The position numbers and the translations under genes were made by a program. The notes beneath the pieces are model-generated. The model searched no databases. It was given only the letters and a program-made list of their open reading frames with translations, and was not told the DNA's origin. This document shows positions 17,439 through 29,425 of a DNA stretch of 64,000 bases, piece after piece (the first letter of the stretch is position 1; every line of letters begins with the position of its first letter). Origin of the DNA: DASVHS01 sp038244815 (GTDB lineage: Bacteria; Acidobacteriota; Thermoanaerobaculia; Gp7-AA8); the NCBI GenBank assembly GCA_038244815.1, contig JBBRTB010000002.1, positions 124,001-188,000 of the forward strand. Direction: 5' to 3'.

Positions 17439-19874
17439 ATGCAACATCTCATCTGTATCCACGGTCATTTCTATCAACCCCCCCGCGAGAACCCCTGGCT
17501 GGAGGCAGTGGAGACCCAGGACTCCGCGCATCCATATCATGACTGGAACGAACGGATCACGGTCGAGTGCTACGAGCCGAACGCCACGGCCAGAATCCTC
17601 GACTCCCAGGACCGTATCCTCCGCATCGTCAACAACTACGCCTCCATCAGCTTCAACTTCGGCCCCACGCTCCTGAGCTGGCTCGAGAAGCGCGCGCGGC
17701 GCACCTACGCAAGGATCCTCGATGCCGACCGGAGCAGCCACGAGAAGTTCGGCGGCCACGGCTGCGCCATCGCTCAGGCTTACAACCACATGATCCTGCC
17801 GCTGGCAAACGATCGCGACAAGCGGACCCAGGTACGGTGGGGAGTCCGCGACTTCGAATTCCGTTTCGGCCGCAAGCCGGAGGGCATGTGGCTGCCGGAG
17901 ACTGCCGTCGATGTGGCCTCGCTGGAGGCGCTGGCGGCGGAAGGGATTGACTTCACGATTCTCGAGCCGCATCAGGTGGCCCGTTTCCGGCTTATCGGCG
18001 ACACGGAATGGACGGTGGCAAATGGCACCGTCGATCCGACGATGGCCTATCGCTGCGCGCTGCCATCAGGCCGCTCGATCTCCATCTTTCTCTACGACGG
18101 ACCGATCTCCCGCGCGGTGGCGTTCGAGCGGCTGCTGGCGCGCGGAGAGACCTTCGCGCACCGCCTCGTCAGCGCGTTCTCGGACGAGCGCCGCCATGCC
18201 CAGCTCGTCAACATCGCCACGGACGGGGAGACCTACGGTCATCACCATCGGTTCGGCAACATGGCTCTCGCGTACGCCATCCAGTACATCGAGGACAACG
18301 ACCTCGCCAACCTCACCAACTACGCGCAGTTCCTCGCGGCCAACCCACCCACGCACGAGGTCGAGATCGCCGAGAACACATCGTGGAGCTGCGTGCACGG
18401 CATCGAACGGTGGCGCATGGATTGCGGATGCAGCACCGGCGCCGAACCGGGATGGAACCAGCGCTGGCGCGGTCCATTGCGCGACGCGCTGGACTGGCTG
18501 CGCGACCGCGCCGCGGAGATCTTCGAACAGAAAGGTGCGCAGTTGCTGGCCGAACCCTGGGCGGCGCGCGACGCATACATCGACGTCGTGCTGGACCGAT
18601 CGGCGGCGAATGTGGAGCGGTTCCTGTCTGCGCATACCGTAGGGCCGGAGGGTACGCACGCAGCCGGCCGGCCTCAGCTGGCTCTTCAGCTCCTGGAGAT
18701 GCAGCGCAACGCCATGCTGATGTACACGAGCTGCGGCTGGTTCTTCAACGAGATATCGGGAATCGAGACCCTGCAGATCCTCGCCTATGCCGAGCGGCTG
18801 ATCCAGCTCGCCGAGAAGGTGTCGGGCAGCTCGCTCCAAAACGAATTCGCCGGCCGCCTTCAGGGGGCAATGAGCAACATCCCGGAGAACGGGACGGCCA
18901 AACAGATCTTCGAGCGCGACATCGTTCCGATGAGGCTCGATCTCAGCCGCGCCGCCGCACACTACGCCGTGGCCTCGCTATTCGACAACTTCGAAGACGT
19001 CGAGCGCATCTACTCCTACGAAGTCTCGCGCCGCGATGTCGCCGTGGTCAAGGCAGGGCGTGCCCGCCTGGCCATCGGCTCCATCGTGGTGCGCTCACTC
19101 ATCACGCTCGAAGAAGCGCCGTTCGACTTCGCCGTCCTCCACCTCGGTGAGACCGAGCTCACCGGCGGCGTCTGTGCCGCCCGGCCCGAGAGCGATTACG
19201 AAGTCGTCAAACAGGAGCTCACCGCGGAGGCCCAGCCCGGCGGGATTCCCGGCATCATCCGTTTGCTCGATGCCTTCTTCGCGGAGTCCACGCTATCCAT
19301 CCGGTCGCTGTTCCGCGACGAACAGCGGCGCATCTTCAACCTGCTCTGCAACGCCACCCTGCGGGAGGCCGAGTCGGCGTTCCGCCAGCTTCACGAGCGC
19401 TACGACCCGCTCATGCGGTTTCACACACGCCTCGGCATTCCCGTGCCCAAGGTGCTGCAGATGGCAGCCGAATTCGACCTCAACGTGCAACTCCGCTCGC
19501 TGATGGAACAGGACACCCTCCCGCTCGCGGAGATCGAATCGCGGCTGCGCGAGGCCTCCGACGAACGCGTCACCCTCGACGAGACGACGCTCATCGCCAT
19601 CCAGCAGGCCATGGAGCGTGCCGCGGCGCGTCTTCTCGACGATCCCGACGATCTGCAACGGCTCGAGAGCTGCGAATCGTTCGTGTCCATCGTGTACGCC
19701 GCCCAACTTCCGGTCGATTTCCGCCAGACACAGAACATGTACTACGCGTTGAAGGGCTCGGCGCGGCCGAAGTACGCGCAGGACGGCCACGAACCGGGCT
19801 CGCGCCAATGGCTCGAGCTCTTCGACGCTCTCGGTGAGAAGCTTGCGGTCAGTCCCGAGGCAGAGGCATCGTGA
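17439..19874 (+). CDS. Glycoside hydrolase family 57 with DUF3536 domain
   Basis: Predicted alpha-glucan-acting enzyme, probably cytoplasmic because no signal peptide is seen. Start at ATG 17439, directly opening the GH57 first strand (MQHLICIHGHFYQPP). 811 residues: the GH57 barrel occupies about the first 330, with FNFGPTLLSWLE, FRFGRKPEGMWLPETAVD (catalytic-Glu region) and the conserved NIATDGETYGHHH holding the acid/base Asp; the rest matches the DUF3536 layout (LMYTSCGWFFNEISGIETLQ). The last codon overlaps the GTG of malQ by four bases (GTGA), so the pair is translationally coupled. Exact activity (amylase, branching or transferase) is not settled for this subgroup. Confidence 0.86.
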   Translation: MQHLICIHGHFYQPPRENPWLEAVETQDSAHPYHDWNERITVECYEPNATARILDSQDRILRIVNNYASISFNFGPTLLSWLEKRARRTYARILDADRSSHEKFGGHGCAIAQAYNHMILPLANDRDKRTQVRWGVRDFEFRFGRKPEGMWLPETAVDVASLEALAAEGIDFTILEPHQVARFRLIGDTEWTVANGTVDPTMAYRCALPSGRSISIFLYDGPISRAVAFERLLARGETFAHRLVSAFSDERRHAQLVNIATDGETYGHHHRFGNMALAYAIQYIEDNDLANLTNYAQFLAANPPTHEVEIAENTSWSCVHGIERWRMDCGCSTGAEPGWNQRWRGPLRDALDWLRDRAAEIFEQKGAQLLAEPWAARDAYIDVVLDRSAANVERFLSAHTVGPEGTHAAGRPQLALQLLEMQRNAMLMYTSCGWFFNEISGIETLQILAYAERLIQLAEKVSGSSLQNEFAGRLQGAMSNIPENGTAKQIFERDIVPMRLDLSRAAAHYAVASLFDNFEDVERIYSYEVSRRDVAVVKAGRARLAIGSIVVRSLITLEEAPFDFAVLHLGETELTGGVCAARPESDYEVVKQELTAEAQPGGIPGIIRLLDAFFAESTLSIRSLFRDEQRRIFNLLCNATLREAESAFRQLHERYDPLMRFHTRLGIPVPKVLQMAAEFDLNVQLRSLMEQDTLPLAEIESRLREASDERVTLDETTLIAIQQAMERAAARLLDDPDDLQRLESCESFVSIVYAAQLPVDFRQTQNMYYALKGSARPKYAQDGHEPGSRQWLELFDALGEKLAVSPEAEAS

Positions 19875-21376
19875 CGACAACATCCACTGGCGGAGGGCGT
19901 GACACGCATCGTTCCGCCGGCGTGCTCATGCATCCGACCTCACTGCCCGGCCCGTACGGCAGCGGTGACCTCGGCGAGGAGCTCACCAGCTTCCTGGACT
20001 GGGCAGCCGGCGCGGGGATGGACCTGTGGCAGGTGCTGCCCCTCAATCCGCCGGGCTACGGTCACTCCCCCTACAACTCCGTCTCGTCGATGGCCGGCGA
20101 CCCCCTGCTCATCTCGCCACAGCGGCTTCTCGACGACGGTCTTCTGAGCTCGCAGGACATCGCCGATGTGCCCGCGTTTCCGGCCGATCACGTCAGTTTC
20201 GACCGCGTCGTGCCGTGGAAAGTGGCGCTCCTGCGAAAAGCGTGGAAGCGCTACGAGGCGAACGGCGCCCACGAGGAGATCGAGCGCTTCGCTCATGACG
20301 AGCGCGAATGGCTCGACGACTACGCGTTGTACATGGCCATCAAGGACAAACACGGCGGCACACCCTGGTGGCAATGGGACGAGCCCCTGGTGAAGCGCGA
20401 CCCTGCTGCGATCGGCAAGGCCCAACGCGCGCTGGGCGACGAGATCCGCTACCGCACGTTCGTGCAGTTTCTGTTCTTCAGGCAGTGGGCGTCGGTGCGC
20501 GAAGCAGCGCGCGCACGCGGGATCCGCATCATGGGCGACGTGCCCATCTATGTGGCGCACGACAGCGCCGATGTCTGGTCCAATCGAAACCTCTTCGAAG
20601 TCGATGAGCATGGAATGCCGACCGTCGTCGCCGGCGTGCCCCCCGACTATTTCAGCACTACCGGCCAGCGATGGGGCAACCCGATCTATCGATGGAACGT
20701 GATGCGCGAAACGAACTATCAGTGGTGGATCACGCGCATCCGGATGAACCTCCGGCTCGCCGACGTCATCCGCCTCGATCACTTCCGCGGATTCGCGGCG
20801 TACTGGGAAGTGCCGGCGAAAGAGACCACGGCAATGCACGGCCGGTGGATGCCCGGCCCAGGCATGGAATTATTCGACGCCTTGCGCAAGGCTCTGGGCG
20901 ACCTTCCGCTCGTCGCCGAGGATCTCGGCTTCATCACGCCGGAAGTGGACCAGTTGCGGGAGAAAACCGGAATGGCCGGCATGAAGATCCTGCAGTTCGG
21001 ATTCTCGGCACCCGACAGTCCTCACCTGCCGCACCGTTTCCGCCCGCACACGGTCGTCTACACAGGTACGCACGACAACGATACGGCGCGGGGCTGGTTC
21101 AGCACTGCTTCCGACGCCGAGCGCGAACGCGTTCGACTCTACCTCGGCGACGAGGCGGCGGACATCGCCTGGGCGTTGATCCGCGCGGCGTACACATCCG
21201 TCGCCGAAACCGCGATCGTTCCGCTGCAGGACATCCTCGGATTGGGGAGCGAAGCACGCATGAACCGCCCCGGTGCCGGGCTCGATAACTGGGGCTGGCG
21301 CTTCACCGCCGGAGCTCTCACAGCGGTGCAGGCCGGTCGTTTACGGCGCCTGGCAGAGGTCAGCGGCCGATGCTGA
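19871..21376 (+). CDS. malQ: 4-alpha-glucanotransferase (amylomaltase, GH77)
   Basis: Transfers maltodextrin segments between alpha-1,4-glucans, helping process glycogen or maltodextrin. GTG start inside the upstream stop (GTGA). 501 residues with the GH77 landmarks SAGVLMHPTSLPGPYGSGDLG split across the first strand, LPLNPPGYGHSPYN, nucleophile Asp in IRLDHFRGFAAYW, acid/base Glu in VAEDLGFI and the third Asp in YTGTHDND. Complete; the stop lies six bases before the palindromic element at 21383. It belongs functionally with the branching and trehalose genes on the other strand. Confidence 0.95.
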   Translation: MTTTSTGGGRDTHRSAGVLMHPTSLPGPYGSGDLGEELTSFLDWAAGAGMDLWQVLPLNPPGYGHSPYNSVSSMAGDPLLISPQRLLDDGLLSSQDIADVPAFPADHVSFDRVVPWKVALLRKAWKRYEANGAHEEIERFAHDEREWLDDYALYMAIKDKHGGTPWWQWDEPLVKRDPAAIGKAQRALGDEIRYRTFVQFLFFRQWASVREAARARGIRIMGDVPIYVAHDSADVWSNRNLFEVDEHGMPTVVAGVPPDYFSTTGQRWGNPIYRWNVMRETNYQWWITRIRMNLRLADVIRLDHFRGFAAYWEVPAKETTAMHGRWMPGPGMELFDALRKALGDLPLVAEDLGFITPEVDQLREKTGMAGMKILQFGFSAPDSPHLPHRFRPHTVVYTGTHDNDTARGWFSTASDAERERVRLYLGDEAADIAWALIRAAYTSVAETAIVPLQDILGLGSEARMNRPGAGLDNWGWRFTAGALTAVQAGRLRRLAEVSGRC

Positions 21377-21382
21377 CCCGCC

Positions 21383-21546
21383 AGTGGAGTGTAACGGCAG
21401 AATGGGGACCAGATGGCGCAGAGGATCGGCGACGCGAGCAAGACGCGCCGACGCAAGAATAGCGAGGACTATTCTGAGGAGGCGCAACGACGCTCGCGGC
21501 GTTGAGACCAAGCCAGGTGGTCCCGATTCTGCCGTTACACTCCACT
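21383..21546. mobile_element. MITE-like palindromic element with 29-bp inverted ends
   Basis: 164 bp with no coding capacity. Ends 21383-21411 and 21518-21546 are inverted repeats matching at 28 of 29 bases (AGTGGAGTGTAACGGCAGAA...). Inside is a second palindrome, AGAATAG and CTATTCT at 21456-21475, flanked by looser pairing (GCGAGC with GCTCGC), so the whole unit can fold into a nested hairpin. It starts 7 bases after the malQ stop and ends 3 bases before the exosortase ATG. A non-autonomous element mobilised in trans is the inferred nature. Confidence 0.75.
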
Positions 21547-21549
21547 AGA

Positions 21550-22053
21550 ATGCCCAACATGCCTCGCCTCCGGTTTATCGTCGTTTTCCTCGTTCTCCTG
21601 GCGGCGTTCGAGTTCACGTTGCTCATCGACGTGGTCGACCGTGAAGTGGTGAGACCGTTCACGAGCTCCATCGCCGCTGTATCCGGCAGCATCCTCGGAA
21701 TGAGCGAACGGAACGTCCACGTCCAGGGCACGGTGATCAGCTCGCCGTGCTTCGCCGTGGATATCCAGAACGGCTGCAACGGACTGGAAGCGACGTTCTT
21801 CGTCGCCGCCGCCGTGCTGGCCTTCCCGGCGACGTGGAAGATGCGCGCCCTCGGGTTCGTGACCGGCACGTTGATCATCCAGTTCGCAAACCTGATGCGG
21901 GTGGTGACGTTGTTCCTCATCGGATGCCACCGGCCGGCGTTGTTCGAGGTGTTTCACATCGCGGTGTGGCAGACGACGATCTTCGCGCTGGCCATCGGAT
22001 TCTTCATCGTCTGGTCACGCCGCAGCCTGATCGCCAATGCGCCCGCTCCTTAA
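21550..22053 (+). CDS. xrtH: Exosortase, H-type (XrtH-like)
   Basis: Membrane cysteine transpeptidase predicted to process C-terminal sorting signals. 167 residues, short as expected for the H subfamily. The three catalytic positions of exosortases are present: Cys76 in QNGCNGLEA, Arg117 in ANLMRVVT and His136 in VFHIAVWQT, each at a membrane helix edge. Start at ATG 21550 (a second ATG at 21559 is possible); no normal ribosome site can be seen because the palindromic element ends three bases upstream. The next gene overlaps by 17 bases and is the expected partner. No protein with an IPTL-type C-terminal signal is in this window. Confidence 0.82.
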   Translation: MPNMPRLRFIVVFLVLLAAFEFTLLIDVVDREVVRPFTSSIAAVSGSILGMSERNVHVQGTVISSPCFAVDIQNGCNGLEATFFVAAAVLAFPATWKMRALGFVTGTLIIQFANLMRVVTLFLIGCHRPALFEVFHIAVWQTTIFALAIGFFIVWSRRSLIANAPAP

Positions 22054-22591
22054 GTTTATCGCCGGCGCCGTCGTGGCCATGGCGATCTGGTGGTTCGTGA
22101 CGCCATCCTATGACGCACTTTTGTGCTCGGTCCTTCAGCGCGTTGGCGTTTCCGCCACGGCGGCCGGACGGGCCGTCAACGTCACACGCGCCGGCGGGCC
22201 GTCCATTCGCGTTCCCGCGGATCAGCTCACCTACAACATCATTCTGTTCGCCGGGTTGCTGGCGGCGGTGCCGCCGCGGCGGGCCTGGCGGGCTGTCGCG
22301 GCACTCGTCGCCGTGCTGGCGTTTCACACGGTCGCGCTCTATACGACCGTTCAGGCCACCTATGCGGTGCGCGCCGGCCCATACAGCGACGCACACTATT
22401 CGACGCTGGCCCAGGATTTCTGGAACAGCACTGATTTCATCTACCGCATCGGCGGGATGTTCGCGATCGCGTTCGTGGCCTGGTATGCGGCTACGGCGTC
22501 GGATCGCGCTCGAGAATCGCCACCGGAAGCGTCGAAAGCAGGTCCGCGACGCGCACCGGCGAGCCGTCGAGATCGATCGTCTTTTCGGTGA
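22037..22591 (+). CDS. Exosortase H-associated membrane protein
   Basis: 184 residues with about four hydrophobic helices (LLKFIAGAVVAMAIWWFV, NIILFAGLLAAV, VAALVAVLAFHTVALY, FAIAFVAWYAA) and a basic C-terminal tail. It overlaps the exosortase gene by 17 bases, and small membrane proteins in this position are known to accompany XrtH; I assign it on context and topology rather than a strong motif. Its last 101 bases overlap the 3' end of treY on the opposite strand, where it encodes a low-complexity charged tail, so the functional part probably ends near residue 155. Confidence 0.55.
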   Translation: MRPLLKFIAGAVVAMAIWWFVTPSYDALLCSVLQRVGVSATAAGRAVNVTRAGGPSIRVPADQLTYNIILFAGLLAAVPPRRAWRAVAALVAVLAFHTVALYTTVQATYAVRAGPYSDAHYSTLAQDFWNSTDFIYRIGGMFAIAFVAWYAATASDRARESPPEASKAGPRRAPASRRDRSSFR

Positions 22592-25289
22592 AGATGTCCC
22601 GAAAGCGTCCGCTGGCTTCGAACGGGAGCATGGCCTCACCCCATACGCCGCCGACCGGACTGATGCCCGTCTTCACGAGCTGGGTGGTGAGCCTCGGCAC
22701 CACCGCCAGCACATCCTGGCCGCGCATGAACGCGCAGACGTTCCGGGAAGCCGAGCGCACCGCCCGATAGCCGCCGTGCCGGAACAGCTCCGCGCGTCGT
22801 GTGCGCAACTCCAGGGCTCGCCAGGTCACGAAGAGCTTGATCCGTCCGTCGGAGTGGCGCCGCAGCAGCATGCCGGGATCGAGCGAGCCGCTCTCGAACG
22901 CCGACTTCAGCTTCCGCAGCATGGACCGGCGCTGCTCGTAGTCGACGGGCCGCCGGTTGTCGGGATCGACCAGACTGAAGTCCCAGATCTCGGTTCCCTG
23001 ATAGAAATCGGGAATGCCGGGGCAGGCGATCTTGAGCACGAGCTGCGACAGCGCATTCAGGAACCCATGGAAGGCTACGCGGCGCTGCATGCGCATCATC
23101 GAGGCCATGAACCCGGAATTGGCGAGGATCCCGCCGGCGAAGTCGAGCAATGATTTCTCGTAGTCGGGATCGGGATTGATCCAGCTCGTGTGCGTCTTCG
23201 CCTCGCGCGCCGCCTTCTCGAGATATTGGCGAAGCCGCTCCTCCACCGTGTGCCGCTGGCTCTCGGGCGGCCACATCCCCAGGATGGTCTGATAGACCAG
23301 GAGCTCGACGTTCGGGTCGGGGACGCCGCCCCGCCGCAGTGGCTCGTTCATTTTCGACCACCGCCGCACATCCCGAGCCCACGCCCCGGCCAGTTCCGAA
23401 AGCACGTTGATGCGCGCGCGCACGTCCTCGCTGCGCTTGGTGTCGTGGGTGGAGGTCGTGTTCATGGTCCCGGGCCAATGGCGCTGGATCCGCTCGTTCC
23501 GCCGGTGAAACTCTTCGAGCGGATCGAAGTTCGGCCCGCGGTCCGGATTCCCGCCGACTTCGTTGAGCGAGACCAGGCGGTTGTAGTTGTAGAACGATGT
23601 GTCCTCGACGCCTTTGGCCATCACGCGGCCCGTGAACTGCTGCCAGCGCATGACGAAGGCCAGCCATTTCTCGCGGTCGGCGGCCACGTACGAGGGCGGA
23701 TCGACGAGCAGAACACGCTCCAGGAACGCGAACAGCCGGTCATCGAGCGCAGGACCGGAACGGCGGCGCGCCTCTTCCACGGCGCGCTTGACGAAGGTCC
23801 GGTCCTCGTCGCTGACCGGGCAGTCCTCGCGGATGTACGTCCGGTAGACGTGCATGCAGGCGGTGATCTCGGTGAGCGCGGCCAGCAATTCCGTCGGTGC
23901 GAAGTCGCGAGCGTTGCGGTCCTGCATGGAGAGATCGCCGATCTGTTTGCCGAGAGCCCGCATCTCGCCGGAGAACAGCTCGCTGATGACTTTCTTCTTG
24001 CTCTCGTAACAGAGGTCGGCGAACGACCGCCGGATGTCCGTGAACTCGCGGTAGAACTCCGACAGCGTTTCCAGGCCGCGTGGATCGACGAAGAGCGCGT
24101 TCACGGAGTCGCAGAAGTCGTAACCGGTTGTGCCGCAGACCTCGAACGCCGGCGGCAGCACTTCGTCGTTCTCGAGGATCTTCTCCACCACGATGTAGAC
24201 GCGTGACTCCGGTTTCGGTCCCTCCATCGGGTCGGGCGTGGCAAGCCGCAACTGCAGCTTGTGCATGTGGCCGATCGGATCGAAGAGGCCGTCGATGTGA
24301 TCGACTCGCAACCCCGTCACCTTGCCCTCGGCGATCAGGTCGAAGATGCGCCGGTTCCTGGCTTCGAATACTTCCGGATTCTCAATGCGCACGCCGACGA
24401 GATCGGTGACATCGAAAAATCGCCGGTAGTTAATCTTCTCGCTGGCGATCCGCCAATACGCCAGCCGGTAGTGCTGCGCGTCGAGCAGGGCGTCGAGGGC
24501 ATTGAACGACTCGGCGTTGCCCTGCTCGCCGTTGAACCGCACGATCGTGGCGTCGAGAGCATCGCGGAACTCCGTACTCTGCTCGTAGATGCGAGCGAGC
24601 GTGTCTTTGAGGAACCGGCTGTTCATCGTGCCGTCGCCCGCCACCAGGTCGCGCAACTCCACCGCCACTCCCTCGGTGGGGAGCGACTCGACGCATTCGC
24701 GAAGGATCTGGTTATACGAGGTGGGGGCCAGCGGCAGGCGCTTGTCGTAGTACGCGAAATAGAAACCGCCCTGATCGAAAGCCAGCCTGATCTCGCCCGA
24801 CTCGATGGCCTCGCCATAGGGCTTGCCGAGAATCGGCAGCAGCACTTTCTGCTCGGTTTGCCCTTTCGACATGACCTGCCGCCAGTTGATGTCGAAGTAG
24901 TGCATAAACTCCGAGTGCGCGCCGTTTTCGAGGACGCTCATCCACCAGGCGTTCTCGTCGCTCGCGGCCATGTGGTTCGGAACGATGTCGAGAAGAATGC
25001 CCAGCCCGAGGTCCTTCAGCGTCTCGTGGAGCTTCGTGAATTCTTCTTCGCTTCCCAGCTCGGGATTGAGCGCTGTCGGATCGACGACGTCATACCCGTG
25101 AGTGCTCCCCTTGCGCGCTTTGAGGATCGGCGAAGCGTACAGATCGCTCACACCGAGCTCGCGGAGATAGCCGGCGATCCCGCGGGCGTCTTCGAACGTG
25201 AACCCGGCGTTGAACTGGAGACGATACGTGGCCGCGGGAATGCGTAGCACCGCGGCAGACGCTGCAAGACCGGTGTCAGATCGGCTCAC
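22491..25289 (-). CDS. treY: Malto-oligosyltrehalose synthase
   Basis: Isomerises the reducing-end alpha-1,4 bond of a maltodextrin into the alpha,alpha-1,1 bond of trehalose; TreZ then releases trehalose. 932 residues from a GTG at 25289, four bases after the treZ stop. GH13 family 26 features: AATYRLQFNAGFTFEDAR, LYASPILKARKGSTHGYDV, LLDIVPNHMAAS, the active-site LRVDHIDGLFDP, the GTTGYDF segment, NTTSTHDTKRSEDVRARI and PGIPDFYQGTEIWDFSL. Complete, ending LPVAILERDPTP. Last gene of the minus-strand glucan operon. Confidence 0.95.
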   Translation of the reverse strand: MSRSDTGLAASAAVLRIPAATYRLQFNAGFTFEDARGIAGYLRELGVSDLYASPILKARKGSTHGYDVVDPTALNPELGSEEEFTKLHETLKDLGLGILLDIVPNHMAASDENAWWMSVLENGAHSEFMHYFDINWRQVMSKGQTEQKVLLPILGKPYGEAIESGEIRLAFDQGGFYFAYYDKRLPLAPTSYNQILRECVESLPTEGVAVELRDLVAGDGTMNSRFLKDTLARIYEQSTEFRDALDATIVRFNGEQGNAESFNALDALLDAQHYRLAYWRIASEKINYRRFFDVTDLVGVRIENPEVFEARNRRIFDLIAEGKVTGLRVDHIDGLFDPIGHMHKLQLRLATPDPMEGPKPESRVYIVVEKILENDEVLPPAFEVCGTTGYDFCDSVNALFVDPRGLETLSEFYREFTDIRRSFADLCYESKKKVISELFSGEMRALGKQIGDLSMQDRNARDFAPTELLAALTEITACMHVYRTYIREDCPVSDEDRTFVKRAVEEARRRSGPALDDRLFAFLERVLLVDPPSYVAADREKWLAFVMRWQQFTGRVMAKGVEDTSFYNYNRLVSLNEVGGNPDRGPNFDPLEEFHRRNERIQRHWPGTMNTTSTHDTKRSEDVRARINVLSELAGAWARDVRRWSKMNEPLRRGGVPDPNVELLVYQTILGMWPPESQRHTVEERLRQYLEKAAREAKTHTSWINPDPDYEKSLLDFAGGILANSGFMASMMRMQRRVAFHGFLNALSQLVLKIACPGIPDFYQGTEIWDFSLVDPDNRRPVDYEQRRSMLRKLKSAFESGSLDPGMLLRRHSDGRIKLFVTWRALELRTRRAELFRHGGYRAVRSASRNVCAFMRGQDVLAVVPRLTTQLVKTGISPVGGVWGEAMLPFEASGRFRDIFTEKTIDLDGSPVRVADLLSTLPVAILERDPTP

Positions 25290-25293
25290 GCGA

Positions 25294-27053
25294 TCATTGT
25301 CTCAGGATGGCGAAGGCGTTTGCCGGAATGGTCAGGAGGTTGCCGTCGAGCGCCGCCCCTGTCTCCATGAGCGCTCGCCACGGCGCCGTCGCGATTTCGA
25401 CCGTCTGAGGGCTCTCACTGAAGTTGAACGCGACGAATACGTCGCCACGGTGGGTGACCACCACGCGCTTGTCGTCGTCGGCTTCCACGTGCAGTGAGGC
25501 CAGATCGAGCTTGCGCAGCGCCGGCGTCTCGCGGCGGATGCGCAGGAGCTCATGGTAGAGCTGCCGGATGGCGCGATGTTCATCGCGGTCCAGGAGCCGC
25601 CAGTTCAGCTTGGACCGGCGGAACGTCTCGCGGTCGTGGGGATCGGGGGCCTCGCCTTCCCATGCGAAGTCCTCGAATTCGGCTCTCCGTCCGTCGCGCA
25701 CGGCCTGGATCAGGTCCTCGTCGGAGTGGCTGGTGAAATATTGAAACGGGGCGGTCTCGCCGTACTCCTCGCCCATGAACAACATCGGCAGGAATGGCGA
25801 CAGGACGACGACGGCGGCGGAAAGACGCACCTTGTCATGGGTCAGTGTCGAGGACAACCGGTCGCCCAGCATGCGGTTGCCGATCTGATCGTGATTCTGC
25901 GCGCAGACGACGAACCGCTTGCCATCAGTCGTCTTCGGCTTCGCCCCATACTTGCGTCCGCGGAACACCGAATATTGGCCCGTGTAGAGATAGCCGTTCC
26001 GGATGACGCGGGCGAGATCCGACGCTCTTCCGTAGCCGGCGTAGTAGCCGGCACGCTCTTTCGTCAGCAAAGTGTGCAGGGCGTGGTGAAAGTCGTCGCT
26101 CCACTGGGAATCGAAGCCCAATCCCAACTCCTCCCCCGGTGTAATCACCCGCGGATCGTTGAGATCGCTCTCGGCGATCATGTGGATGGGGCGGCCGATC
26201 TCTGCCGCGCGCTCGTGGACCGCGGCGTTGAGATCCTGCAGAAACGGTTCCGCGGAGTGGTCGACGATGGCGTGCACGGCATCGATGCGCAACCCGTCGA
26301 AGTGAAACTCGTCGACCCATTGCAGCGCGTTGTGGATGAAGTACCAGCGCACGTGATCGCTCTGCGGCCCGTCGAAGTTGAGAGCCTGACCCCACGGCGT
26401 CCGGTACCGGTCCGTGAAGTACGGGCCGTACTCCCGCAGGTAGTTCCCTTCCGGTCCGAGGTGGTTGTAGACGGCATCGAGAAGAATGGCCATGCCGCGC
26501 CCATGACAGGCGTCAACGAGCCGCTTGAGCGCCACCGGGCCGCCGTACGAATTCTGCGCCGCGCCGGCATATACGCCGTCGTATCCCCAGTTGCGCTCAC
26601 CGGGAAACTGGGCGACCGGCAGCAGCTCGATGGCGGTGACGCCGAGGTCCTTGAGATGATCGAGACGGGTGATGACGGCGTCGAACGTTCCCTCTCCCGT
26701 GAACGCTCCGACGTGCAACTCGTAGAGGACATAGTCCTCGAGCGGCACGTTCTTCCAGCCCTTATCCGTCCACGGAAAGTCGCGTCCCACGACCTGAGAA
26801 GGACCATGGACGCCGTCGGGCTGCAGCCGGGACGCCGGGTCAGGCCGTTCGCTGTCGCCCAGGACGTAGAAGTAGCGCGTCTCGCCGCTGACTCCATCGA
26901 CGACGGCCTCGTGGTAGCCGTTCTCGCGCTTCTCCATGCTGACGCGGCGGTCGGCAGGCCCGACGATGTGGAGCTGGACGCGATCGAGTGCCGGAGCCCA
27001 CACCCGAAACTCACCCCGCGCGTCGCCGAGAAGACGCGCGCCGAGAGCAGGAT

Positions 27054-27057
<4 letters not shown>
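25294..27057 (-). CDS. treZ: Malto-oligosyltrehalose trehalohydrolase
   Basis: Cleaves trehalose from maltooligosyl-trehalose made by TreY. I place the start at a TTG (27057-27055) that overlaps the glgB stop as TTGA; the frame is open upstream only through glgB. 587 residues, normal length. N-terminal CBM48-type domain (GEFRVWAPALDRVQL), then a GH13 barrel: VTAIELLPVAQFPGERNWGYDG, AILLDAVYNHLGPEGN, nucleophile Asp in DGLRIDAVHAI, acid/base Glu in MIAESDLND, and QNHDQIGNR. The C-terminal beta domain ends ANAFAILRQ. Confidence 0.94.
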
Positions 27058-29240
<2,183 letters not shown>

Positions 29241-29425
29241 GAACTTCCCTTCGCTGTTGTTCGACGGAACACAAGTCCCGGCCACTGGAAAAGATCGAGC
29301 AGCCGGCGAGCATCGCTCCCGTCTCGTCTGTACCTTATCGTCAAGCAAGCCCCGCGCCGCAAGAGACAGGCGCGACCTGCGTCGCGGACTCTGGAGCGCC
29401 TCGTACGGCGCTCATCTCGACATCG

